Assembly: GCA_902597545.1 (NCBI GenBank)
Contig: CACJYD010000006.1
Location: 1 to 64,000, forward strand
Source: an uncultured Bacteroidota bacterium
GTDB taxonomy: Bacteria; Bacteroidota; Bacteroidia; Flavobacteriales; Flavobacteriaceae
Direction: 5' to 3'
DNA length: 64,000 bases
Numbering within the stretch: position 1 is the first letter of the stretch; every line of letters begins with the position of its first letter. A program made the translations under genes and the position numbers. Shown here piece by piece: positions 1 to 9,216 of this stretch. A model generated the notes under the pieces. It made no database searches, was not told the DNA's origin, and saw only the letters and a list, made by a program, of their open reading frames with translations.

Positions 1-121
1 TATAACTAATTTAGGTTTTCAAACAATATTAACCTCAAAAATGCAATCTTATGAGGGAATCAGTGAATCTCTAATTGCTTTCTTTAACGAAAATAAACAA
101 TATGAATTATCCAAAAACTAG
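1..121 (+). CDS. C-terminal fragment, possibly uroporphyrinogen-III synthase (HemD), truncated by window edge
   Basis: Frame 2 reads ITNLGFQTILTSKMQSYEGISESLIAFFNENKQYELSKN* and overlaps the hemB start. The HemD assignment rests mainly on position in the heme operon. Confidence 0.4.
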   Translation, partial: ITNLGFQTILTSKMQSYEGISESLIAFFNENKQYELSKN

Positions 122-1079
122 ATTAAGAAGGCTTAGATATAATAAAAATATTCGAAAATTATTTGAGGATATTAACATTAATAAATCTGATTTAATTCAA
201 CCGATATTTATTGTAGAAGGTGATAATATTAAAAAAGAAATAAAATCGCTGAAAGGTCAATATCAACTGTCAATTGATAATACAATAACTTTTTGCAAAG
301 AATTAATTGAAAATGGAGTAAATTCTATCATTTTATTTGGTGTATCTTCTAAAAAGGATGAAACCGGGGAAATCTCATGCTCTAGTGAAAGCATTATTCC
401 GAAAGCAATAAAAGAAATTAAAAAAACATATGATGATCAACTTTTAGTGATAGCGGATGTTTGTAATTGTAGCTATACAAATCATGGTCACTGTGGAACA
501 ATAGTGAATGATGATGTAGATAATGATTTAACACTAAGAACTCTGTCTAAGCAATCATTAACATTAGCTGAGGCAGGGGCTGACGTTCTAGCTCCCTCTG
601 ACATGATGGATGGAAGAGTTGAATCAATAAGAGCAACACTTGATGCATCGGGCTATGAAAAGATACCAATATTCTCTTATTCTGTTAAATATGCATCTGC
701 ATTTTATGGTCCATTCAGAGACGCAGTTGGCAGTGGACCCAAAAAAGGTGACAGAAAAACGTATCAAATGAGCTTTAAAAATTCTAAGGAATATTTAAGA
801 GAAATAGAGCAGGACTTAAATGAAGGTGCTGATGCTATTATAATTAAACCTGCACTTGCCTATTTAGATATTATTAATGTAGCTAAAACTAACTACAATA
901 CCCCAATTATAGCATACAATGTGAGTGGTGAGTACTCAATGATCAAATCATCGGCAGAAAATGGTCACATTAATGAAATTGAGGTTGTATTAGAAACAAT
1001 TTACGCGATGAAAAGAGCAGGTGCTAATGCTATAATAACTTATTACGCTCTTGAACTTTCAAAAAACTTAAAATATTAA
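102..1079 (+). CDS. hemB: Delta-aminolevulinic acid dehydratase (porphobilinogen synthase)
   Basis: MNYPKTRLRRLRYN start; zinc-site motif DVCNCSYTNHGHCG; FYGPFRDAVGSGP; ATG at 102 preferred over the TTG at 75. Confidence 0.96.
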   Translation: MNYPKTRLRRLRYNKNIRKLFEDININKSDLIQPIFIVEGDNIKKEIKSLKGQYQLSIDNTITFCKELIENGVNSIILFGVSSKKDETGEISCSSESIIPKAIKEIKKTYDDQLLVIADVCNCSYTNHGHCGTIVNDDVDNDLTLRTLSKQSLTLAEAGADVLAPSDMMDGRVESIRATLDASGYEKIPIFSYSVKYASAFYGPFRDAVGSGPKKGDRKTYQMSFKNSKEYLREIEQDLNEGADAIIIKPALAYLDIINVAKTNYNTPIIAYNVSGEYSMIKSSAENGHINEIEVVLETIYAMKRAGANAIITYYALELSKNLKY

Positions 1080-1080
1080 A

Positions 1081-2370
1081 ATGTATAACAATAGTCATAA
1101 AGCATTTGACGAGGCAAAAAAATTTATTCCGGGAGGTGTAAACTCACCAGTGAGAGCATTTAAGAGTGTTAATTCAACTCCAGTGTTTTTTGAAAAGGGA
1201 CAAGGAAGTAAAATGTTTGACATTGATGGTAATGAATATATTGATTGTGTTTCATCATGGGGACCACTAATTTTTGGTCATGCACATGAATCTATACTTA
1301 AATCTATCACTGAAACAAGTAAAAAAGGAACAACATATGGTGCATCAACTGAGCTTGAAACATTACTAGCTAAAAAAATTGTTGATATGGTCCCATCAAT
1401 TGAAAAGGTGAGGATGGTTAATTCAGGAACAGAGGCTACCATGAGCGCTATAAGATTGGCAAGAGGTTACACTAAAAAGGAGAAAATAATCAAATTCTCT
1501 GGAAACTATCACGGCCATGGAGACAGTTTTTTAATAAAAGCTGGATCTGGTGCTGTAACTTTAGGTCTTCCTGACAGTCCTGGTGTGACAAAAAATATTG
1601 CAAAAGATACTTTAATAGCAGATTTTAATAATATAGAGTCTGTTTTTAATCTATTCAATGAAAATAAAGAAAATGTTGCTGCAGTAATTGTCGAACCAAT
1701 TGCAGGAAATATGGGTCTTGTAAAACCTCAAAAGAATTTCCTAAACGAATTAAGAAATCTTTGCAATGAATTTAAAAGTGTCCTAATTTTTGATGAGGTC
1801 ATGACAGGGTTCAGAGTTGCACCAGGTGGTGTACAAGAATTGTATAATGTTAATCCTGATTTAACAACACTTGGCAAGATTATTGGCGGTGGTTTACCTG
1901 TTGGAGCTTATGGTGGAAAAAAAGAAATCATGAATTTATTAGCCCCGGAAGGACCTGTTTATCAAGCTGGAACACTTTCAGGCAACCCCCTTGCGATGTC
2001 TGCTGGGCTAACTGTTCTAGATATGCTTGAAAAAGATGTATATATTAAATTAGAAGAAATTTCAAAAACGATTGAAAAAGGATGGAATCAAAATATAATA
2101 GAAACCAACACCAAAGCTCACATTGCGAGAGTTGGATCTATGATGACTTTATTCTTTTCAGAAAAAAATGAAATAAATAATTATGAAGATGCGTTAGATC
2201 TAGATACTGATAGATATGCAAAGTATTTTAAACATATGCTTGACATGGGTATCTATCTTCCACCCTCGCAATATGAATGTTTGTTCTTATCATCAGTTTT
2301 AGATGAAAAAGATATTGATCATTTAATTAAGTCTAATAGAAAAGCTCTTGAAAAATTAAAGAATGAGTAA
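1081..2370 (+). CDS. hemL: Glutamate-1-semialdehyde 2,1-aminomutase
   Basis: FIPGGVNSPVRAFKSV, YHGHGDSFL, IFDEVMTGFRVAPGG, GKIIGGGLPVGAYGG motifs. Confidence 0.97.
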   Translation: MYNNSHKAFDEAKKFIPGGVNSPVRAFKSVNSTPVFFEKGQGSKMFDIDGNEYIDCVSSWGPLIFGHAHESILKSITETSKKGTTYGASTELETLLAKKIVDMVPSIEKVRMVNSGTEATMSAIRLARGYTKKEKIIKFSGNYHGHGDSFLIKAGSGAVTLGLPDSPGVTKNIAKDTLIADFNNIESVFNLFNENKENVAAVIVEPIAGNMGLVKPQKNFLNELRNLCNEFKSVLIFDEVMTGFRVAPGGVQELYNVNPDLTTLGKIIGGGLPVGAYGGKKEIMNLLAPEGPVYQAGTLSGNPLAMSAGLTVLDMLEKDVYIKLEEISKTIEKGWNQNIIETNTKAHIARVGSMMTLFFSEKNEINNYEDALDLDTDRYAKYFKHMLDMGIYLPPSQYECLFLSSVLDEKDIDHLIKSNRKALEKLKNE

Positions 2371-3382
2371 CATATTTTTAGATACAATAAATGGAAATAG
2401 CAGCTCAAGACCCCCTGTATGGTTTATGAGACAAGCTGGTAGGATATTACCATCTTACAGAAAACTAAAAGAAAAACATCATTTCTATGATATGATGAAA
2501 AACTCTGAATTAGCTTCTGAGGTTACCCTTCTACCAATAAATGATTTAGACGTTGATAGTGCAATTTTATTTTCTGACATCCTGGTTATTCCTGATGCTC
2601 TAGGTTTAGAATTAATATTTACTAAAAATGGTCCTAAATTCACAAATGCAATTACTGACATCAATCATAATCACCTAAACTTTAACCCTGATAAACTAAG
2701 TTATATTTATGAGAATATTGAAAAAACAGTTGAAAATAAAAAAGACACTCCTCTTATTGGTTTTTGCGGAGGTCCATTAACAACTTTTTTATTTATGTTC
2801 AGAGGAGATGAAAATCAAAAGGGTTTTAAAAATGCTATTAAGTTCTTTTACAATAACAGAAAACAGAGTTTAAGAATTATTGAACAAATAACTGAAGCGT
2901 CTATTTTATATGCTCAAAATCAAGTCAAAAGCGGAATTCAATGTTTTCAATTGTTTGAAACTTATTGTGGAAGTATACCATATGAACTTTATGAAAATTG
3001 CATACTTCCTTATTCAAAAAAAATACTCAACAGTGCAAAGGAATTAGGATGTCCAACCATATTTTTTCCTAAAGATTTTTCTTTAGGTTTAAAAAGCATA
3101 AATAAAGATATCTGTGATTTTGTTAGTATTGATTGGAGTATGTCTTTAGATGATGCAAGAAACCTTGTTGATGAAAGTGTAGGACTTCAGGGGAATATGG
3201 ACCCTAGAATTTTTTATCAGGAAAATATAGAAATCGAAAATTATTTAGAATCCCTCTCAAAATTTGGGAAAGAAAACCATGATTGGATCTTCAATCTGGG
3301 GCATGGTTTCCTACCTGATATTGATCATATTAAAGTTCAAAATGTAGTTAAATGGATAAAAACTAAAAACTGGAATAGATAA
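2363..3382 (+). CDS. hemE: Uroporphyrinogen decarboxylase
   Basis: PVWFMRQAGRILPSYR and GFCGGPLTTF motifs; overlaps the hemL end by 8 nt. Confidence 0.97.
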   Translation: MSNIFLDTINGNSSSRPPVWFMRQAGRILPSYRKLKEKHHFYDMMKNSELASEVTLLPINDLDVDSAILFSDILVIPDALGLELIFTKNGPKFTNAITDINHNHLNFNPDKLSYIYENIEKTVENKKDTPLIGFCGGPLTTFLFMFRGDENQKGFKNAIKFFYNNRKQSLRIIEQITEASILYAQNQVKSGIQCFQLFETYCGSIPYELYENCILPYSKKILNSAKELGCPTIFFPKDFSLGLKSINKDICDFVSIDWSMSLDDARNLVDESVGLQGNMDPRIFYQENIEIENYLESLSKFGKENHDWIFNLGHGFLPDIDHIKVQNVVKWIKTKNWNR

Positions 3383-4758
3383 TGAAGGTAAGTGATAAAC
3401 TTATAAAGAAGTATAGTAAAAGTGGTCCAAGATATACATCTTATCCACCTGCAACTTTTTTTGATAGTAATTTTTCAAATGAGGATTTCAAAAAGAAAAT
3501 TATAGAATCCAATAATGAAAATCCTCAGAACATATCGGTTTATATCCACATACCATTTTGCCCACAAATATGTCATTTCTGTGGATGTACTACAGAGTCT
3601 GGTTTTACTAAGCCTTTTTTGGAAAGATATGTAGATGCTGTCATCAAAGAGATTGATTATGTTGGTAAATTGATTAATAAAAAAAGAAAGTTAACTCAAG
3701 TTCATTGGGGAGGTGGTACTCCAAATGCCATTTCATACAAGTTTATTGAAAGAATTACTAATAAGCTTTATGATGAATTTACTTTTTCAAAAAACTATGA
3801 AATGGCCATAGAATGCAATCCAGCTCATTTAGAATTTAGACACATTGAATTGTTGAAAAAATTTGGATTCAATAGAATTTCAGTAGGAATTCAAGATTTT
3901 AGAAATGATGTTTTAGATGCAATTAATAGAAAACCATCAAAACATCCAATATCTGATATAATAAAGAAAATAAAAGACGAAGGCTTTACAGGAACAAATA
4001 TTGATTTGGTTTATGGATTACCATTGCAGACAGTTGACAGTTTCAAAAAAACTGTGGAAAATGCAATAAAGTTAGATACAGAGAGGATCGTAACTTTTTC
4101 ATATGCACACGTACCGTCAATCTTACCCAGACAAAAAATTCTTGAGAATATTGGCTTTCCAAGTTCTTCAGACAAAGCTCTGATGTATGAAAACTCTTAT
4201 AAATTATTTACTGATGCAGGTTATGTATCAATTGGAATGGATCATTTTTCTAAACCTGGAGATGAATTTGAAATTGCATTAAAAAACAAGCAACTACATA
4301 GAAACTTTCAAGGTTATTGCACAAGAGAAACAACTGGTCAAGTTTATGCTTTCGGAGCATCATCAATATCTCAACTTGATTCAGCCTACAGTCAAAACAT
4401 AAAAAATGCAGCACAATATATAAATGCTATTGAAAAAAATAATTTAGCTGTTTTAAGGGGTTATTCTGTGGATAAGAAACAAAAAATTGTAAGGGATGTC
4501 ATCAACTCTGTAATGTGTAATTATTATTTAGATATTGAAAATATTGCTGAAAAACACAAATCAAGTATTTCTGAAATAGTTGATATTATTGACTTTAGTG
4601 AAGATAAATTTCAAGATTTTATAGATGATAATCTTTTAACTATAGAGAATTACAAGTTAACAATTTTCAAAAAGGGGAGACTATTTACTAGGAATATTGC
4701 AATGAGGTTTGATCCTCTTATTAAACAAAATGTTGGAACATATTCAAATACAATTTAA
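3382..4758 (+). CDS. hemN: Oxygen-independent coproporphyrinogen III oxidase (radical SAM)
   Basis: YSKSGPRYTSYPPA; radical-SAM motif CPQICHFCGC; HWGGGTPN. Confidence 0.96.
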   Translation: MKVSDKLIKKYSKSGPRYTSYPPATFFDSNFSNEDFKKKIIESNNENPQNISVYIHIPFCPQICHFCGCTTESGFTKPFLERYVDAVIKEIDYVGKLINKKRKLTQVHWGGGTPNAISYKFIERITNKLYDEFTFSKNYEMAIECNPAHLEFRHIELLKKFGFNRISVGIQDFRNDVLDAINRKPSKHPISDIIKKIKDEGFTGTNIDLVYGLPLQTVDSFKKTVENAIKLDTERIVTFSYAHVPSILPRQKILENIGFPSSSDKALMYENSYKLFTDAGYVSIGMDHFSKPGDEFEIALKNKQLHRNFQGYCTRETTGQVYAFGASSISQLDSAYSQNIKNAAQYINAIEKNNLAVLRGYSVDKKQKIVRDVINSVMCNYYLDIENIAEKHKSSISEIVDIIDFSEDKFQDFIDDNLLTIENYKLTIFKKGRLFTRNIAMRFDPLIKQNVGTYSNTI

Positions 4759-5763
4759 ATGAAGGGATTATTAATGATTAATTTAGGTTCACCTGATAGT
4801 ACCTCAATCAAAGATGTTAGAAAGTACTTAGATGAGTTTTTGATGGATGAAAGAGTTATTGGTAAAAGTTATTGGTTTAGATGGTTTTTAGTTAAAGTCA
4901 TAATTCTTAACACCAGACCTAGGAAATCTGCAAAAGCATATAAAAAAATTTGGTGGGAAGAGGGTTCTCCTCTAATAGTTTTATCCAAAAGATTATTTGA
5001 TAAAGTAACAAAACTTGTAAAATTTCCTGTTGCATTAGCAATGAGGTACGGATCAATAAGCATATTCAAGGGCTTAAAAGAGTTGGATGATAAAGGAGTT
5101 AAAAATATAACTGTGCTTCCACTCTACCCTCACTATGCAATGTCGTCTTATGAAACTGTTGTTGAAAAAGTGAAGGATGAGGTAAAAACTAATTTTCCAC
5201 ATTTGAAAATAAAAACAGTTGAACCATTTTATAATGACAAAAAATATATTGATCTTCTATGTAAAAAAATAAAGAGTACTATTAGTAAAATTGAGTATGA
5301 TCACATTTTATTTTCATACCACGGCATACCAATTAGTCATTTAAAGATTTCTGACCCAACCAATAGTCATTGTTACAAGGTTAAAGATTGTTGTAATAAC
5401 CATTCTGATGCTCATAAGTTTTGTTACAAACATCAGGTCCTTGAAACAACAGAATTAGTTATCAAAAAACTTAAAATTGATAAGAATAAATACAGTAATG
5501 CTTTTCAATCACGACTTCCTAATGAGGCTTGGCTTAAGCCATACACTGATGATGAATTGGTTAGATTGGCCAAGGAGGGTAAAAAGAAATTAGTGATTGT
5601 AACACCAGCATTTGTTACTGATTGTTTAGAAACGTTAGAAGAAATCGCAATGGAAGGAAAAGAAGAGTTTTTAGAGGCAGGTGGTGAAAGCTATCATTAT
5701 GTACCTTGTCTAAATGATGATGATGATTGGGCTAAATTAATTTCTAAATGGTCTGACAAATGA
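4759..5763 (+). CDS. hemH: Ferrochelatase
   Basis: LLMINLGSPDS, LPLYPHYAMSSYE, SYHGIP, PAFVTDCLETLEEI motifs. Confidence 0.95.
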   Translation: MKGLLMINLGSPDSTSIKDVRKYLDEFLMDERVIGKSYWFRWFLVKVIILNTRPRKSAKAYKKIWWEEGSPLIVLSKRLFDKVTKLVKFPVALAMRYGSISIFKGLKELDDKGVKNITVLPLYPHYAMSSYETVVEKVKDEVKTNFPHLKIKTVEPFYNDKKYIDLLCKKIKSTISKIEYDHILFSYHGIPISHLKISDPTNSHCYKVKDCCNNHSDAHKFCYKHQVLETTELVIKKLKIDKNKYSNAFQSRLPNEAWLKPYTDDELVRLAKEGKKKLVIVTPAFVTDCLETLEEIAMEGKEEFLEAGGESYHYVPCLNDDDDWAKLISKWSDK

Positions 5764-6302
5764 GCTATCTAGTTTTAAAAACTATTCATTTGATTTCAGT
5801 TATAGCATGGTTTGCAGGTCTATTTTATGTTGGCAGATTATTTATATATTTTAATGAGGCCAAATCATATGAAAAAGTAAAGAAAAAAATTCTTCAAGAT
5901 CAATTTTTATTAATGACTAAACGTTGTATGTATATTATAACATGGCCATCACTAATACTATCTACTTTTTTCGGACTTTATATGATACACAAAAACCCAT
6001 CATTAATCTATTTAAACTGGATGATTGTGAAGTTAATATTTGTTACTGTTTTAATTTTTTATACTGCATATTGTCAAAAAATATATTTTCAAATGAAAAA
6101 AGGTTCAATAAAATTTTCTGATTTTAAACTTAGGCTTTGGAATGAATTTGCAACACTTCTTTTAATATCAATAGTTTCGCTTGCAGTATTAAAAACTGCT
6201 ATGTCATGGCTCAAAGCTTCTGTGATTTTTTTGGTGATTGGTATCTTATTATTTTCCCTAATTAAGATTTATAGAAGCTACATAAACTCAAAAGCAAATT
6301 AA
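5760..6302 (+). CDS. hemJ: HemJ-type protoporphyrinogen oxidase (membrane protein)
   Basis: Multi-TM protein with LKTIHLISVIAWFAGLFYVGRLFIY; follows ferrochelatase with a 4-nt overlap. Confidence 0.85.
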   Translation: MSYLVLKTIHLISVIAWFAGLFYVGRLFIYFNEAKSYEKVKKKILQDQFLLMTKRCMYIITWPSLILSTFFGLYMIHKNPSLIYLNWMIVKLIFVTVLIFYTAYCQKIYFQMKKGSIKFSDFKLRLWNEFATLLLISIVSLAVLKTAMSWLKASVIFLVIGILLFSLIKIYRSYINSKAN

Positions 6303-6898
6303 ACTAAAATCCATATTGCTATAAATACATAAAAAATAATTTTAAGATTTTTAACATATTTATGTTTGATTAAATTATTAACGAGTTTTGTATTCATTGA
6401 TGACAACAAAACTACCATCATAAATATGATGTTTGCAATTAACCAAAATAAAATGCCAAGAATTGAAAATTGAAGTTCATAAGACCAGCTGTTATGAAAA
6501 ATATAATTTGGAAAAAATGCAATAAAAAAAATACTCACTTTTGGATTTAAAACATTCATCATTAGTCCTGTTACAAAATCAGATCTATTTGTTTTTTTGT
6601 TTTCATTGATCTTTGAATTTTCATTATAGGTTGATATAGCTAGAAAAATAAAATACGTAAAACCAAAAAACTTAATCAGCATAAAGAAGTATTCATTCGA
6701 ATTTATTAAAGCAGAGATACCAAACACTAATAAAATTGTATGAAAAAATAATCCTGTAGTTAAACCGAGAACAGTTTTGATTCCAGCAATCTTTCCATCT
6801 GTTGAACTCTTCAGAAAAACATAAATTATATCAGGTCCTGGGCTTAAGGTTAAAATCGATGCTGAAAATAAAAAAATTAAAAGAGTATCTAATTGCAT
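6299..6898 (-). CDS. LysE family translocator
   Basis: MQLDTLLIFLFSASILTLSPGPDIIYVF N-terminus; multi-TM. Confidence 0.85.
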   Translation of the reverse strand: MQLDTLLIFLFSASILTLSPGPDIIYVFLKSSTDGKIAGIKTVLGLTTGLFFHTILLVFGISALINSNEYFFMLIKFFGFTYFIFLAISTYNENSKINENKKTNRSDFVTGLMMNVLNPKVSIFFIAFFPNYIFHNSWSYELQFSILGILFWLIANIIFMMVVLLSSMNTKLVNNLIKHKYVKNLKIIFYVFIAIWILV

Positions 6899-6955
6899 AA
6901 TTTTTGATTTAAACTATGAATAATTTCTGTTATTATATAATTTTGCAAGCCTGAA

Positions 6956-7717
6956 ATGAAGAATATAGACACCCTTTTAAATAATATATCGGAAACCAGA
7001 AATGAACTTCTTAATCATTCGATATACTCAAAACTAAAGTCAGAAGATGCAATAGCTAAATTCATGGAAACTCATGTTTTTGCAGTATGGGATTTTATGT
7101 CACTTGTAAAAGCACTTCAAATTGATTTGACAAGTGTTGAATTGCCATGGACACCAACAAAAGACAACATTTCAAGAAGGTTAATAAATGAGATAGTTTT
7201 AGGTGAAGAAAGTGATATTGATCAGCAGGAAAATCCAACAAGTCACTATGAGCTGTATTTAGAAGCCATGGAAACTATTGGAGCTAATACAGAAAAAATA
7301 AAAAAATTTGTTTCAAATGTCATTGATTGCAACAATTATAAATTGGCAGTCTCTAAATCAGAAATACCAAATGCTGCAGTAGATTTTATGAATTTTACAT
7401 TTGATATTATTGATACAAAAAAAACTCATATTATTGCTAGTGTATTTACATTTGGAAGAGAGGATTTAATCCCTGATATGTTTATTAATATTGTTAAATC
7501 TCTAAATGAAAAACCGGGAAGCAAAACAAACGATTTACTTTATTATTTAGAAAGACATATTGAGATGGATGGAGACGAACATGGCCCTATGGCATTGAAA
7601 ATGATTTCAGGATTATGTGGAAATGATCAAGAAAAGTGGAATGATGCTATTAAATATTCAAATGAGGCGCTAAAGCAAAGAATAAAGCTTTGGGACTATA
7701 TCAGTAGTCAAATCTAG
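6956..7717 (+). CDS. DUF3050 domain-containing protein (heme-oxygenase-like fold predicted)
   Basis: FMETHVFAVWDFMSLVKALQ, LPWTPTKDNISRRLINEIVLGEESD, LERHIEMDGDEHGPMALKMI. Confidence 0.8.
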   Translation: MKNIDTLLNNISETRNELLNHSIYSKLKSEDAIAKFMETHVFAVWDFMSLVKALQIDLTSVELPWTPTKDNISRRLINEIVLGEESDIDQQENPTSHYELYLEAMETIGANTEKIKKFVSNVIDCNNYKLAVSKSEIPNAAVDFMNFTFDIIDTKKTHIIASVFTFGREDLIPDMFINIVKSLNEKPGSKTNDLLYYLERHIEMDGDEHGPMALKMISGLCGNDQEKWNDAIKYSNEALKQRIKLWDYISSQI

Positions 7718-9138
7718 AACTTCTCACTATTTCTGGATTCCAGTAAACTCTCTGGCGGATTAAAACTATTGATGTGATTTTGGGCTATTAGTTTTATTTC
7801 TTCAACTTTTTCAGGATATTTTTCAGCAATATTGTGTTTTTCAGATGGATCCTCATCTAAATTAAATAGTAATGGAGTATCTAAAACAATTTTTTCATTA
7901 CTCCCAGGTGGATAATTATATGCACCTTTAATTATAAAATGTGCTTTGTATTTTCCATATCTAATTGCATAAACTTCTCTTTCTCTGTAAAATATTATTT
8001 TATCTCTTTCGCTGGGTGAATGATTTAGTAAAGTCTGTTTAATGCTTACACCATCAATAACTCTATCAGAAATACTCTCAGAATTGGTAAAATCAACTAT
8101 TGTTGGTAGTAGATCCATCGTAGAGCCAATTTGATCAATCACACCTGGTTTTATATCTGCTCCCCAAAAAATTCCTGGAACTCTTTGACCACCTTCCCAG
8201 GTCATTCCCTTACCCTCTCTTAATAAACCAGCAGAACCACCATGGGTTTTAAAAGGTAGCCATGGTCCATTATCAGAGCTAAATACAACAATTGTGTTTT
8301 TATCGATGTTATTTTTCCTAAGCTCATTCATAATAATACCTACTCCATGATCAATTTCTTCAATAACATCACCATAAAGACCTGCTTTACTCTTGCCTAT
8401 AAAATCATCAGATGCATAAATTGGAATATGTGGCATACTATGCGATAAATAAATAAAGAATTTATCATCCTTCATCTCTTTAATTTTTTCAACAACCTTC
8501 TCTGAGAATCTTTTTGTTATGGTAGTTTGATCTACAGGTCTTTCAATTATATCATTATTTTCAATCAAAGGCACATTGTAATTGTTAGAGTTAATAGGAT
8601 TTTCTTTATACTGTGGCCAATAATTATTACCAGGACAGCAAGTGACACCATTAACTGCATTCATATCATTTGAATATGGAATCCCATAATAGTAATCAAA
8701 TCCATTATTAAGGGGTAAATATTTTTGTTTATGACCTAAATGCCATTTTCCAACTGCAGCTGTTTTATAATTTTGTTCTTTTAGCTTTTCTGCAATAGTA
8801 ATTTCAGATTCAGGAATTCCATAATCAGAATTTTCATAGAGAACTCTATATTTTTCACCTATCATACCATTTCTGATTGGCAACCTTCCAGTCATAAGTG
8901 CCGCCCTGCTTGGTGTACAAACACTTGATGCAGAATAAAACTGAGTCCATTTTTGACCTTCATACGACATCTTATCAAGGTTTGGAGTTTTTATACTAGG
9001 ATGACCATACGAGCCAACATCACCATAACCCATGTCATCTACGTATATAATTATAAAATTATAATCTTTAACATTTTGATTATCACAACTAATAAATAAT
9101 AATAACGAAATAAAAAGAGTGAAAAACACATTTCTCAT
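7714..9138 (-). CDS. Sulfatase (arylsulfatase-like), predicted lipoprotein
   Basis: Formylglycine signature CTPSRAALMTGR; VDDMGYGDVGSYGHP; lipobox-like LLFISCDN. Confidence 0.92.
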   Translation of the reverse strand: MRNVFFTLFISLLLFISCDNQNVKDYNFIIIYVDDMGYGDVGSYGHPSIKTPNLDKMSYEGQKWTQFYSASSVCTPSRAALMTGRLPIRNGMIGEKYRVLYENSDYGIPESEITIAEKLKEQNYKTAAVGKWHLGHKQKYLPLNNGFDYYYGIPYSNDMNAVNGVTCCPGNNYWPQYKENPINSNNYNVPLIENNDIIERPVDQTTITKRFSEKVVEKIKEMKDDKFFIYLSHSMPHIPIYASDDFIGKSKAGLYGDVIEEIDHGVGIIMNELRKNNIDKNTIVVFSSDNGPWLPFKTHGGSAGLLREGKGMTWEGGQRVPGIFWGADIKPGVIDQIGSTMDLLPTIVDFTNSESISDRVIDGVSIKQTLLNHSPSERDKIIFYREREVYAIRYGKYKAHFIIKGAYNYPPGSNEKIVLDTPLLFNLDEDPSEKHNIAEKYPEKVEEIKLIAQNHINSFNPPESLLESRNSEKF

Positions 9139-9216
9139 TTAATAAATATATGGAAATAGAATTTTATTATTCATTCAAATAATAACTATATTAGCAAACG
9201 ATCCAAATCATATAAA

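Noticed and set aside
4869-5069. Antisense ORF inside hemH and similar antisense ORFs in hemJ, rho, tgt, fmt, crtI, dnaB and others
   Set aside because: All fall wholly within strongly supported genes and lack recognisable products.
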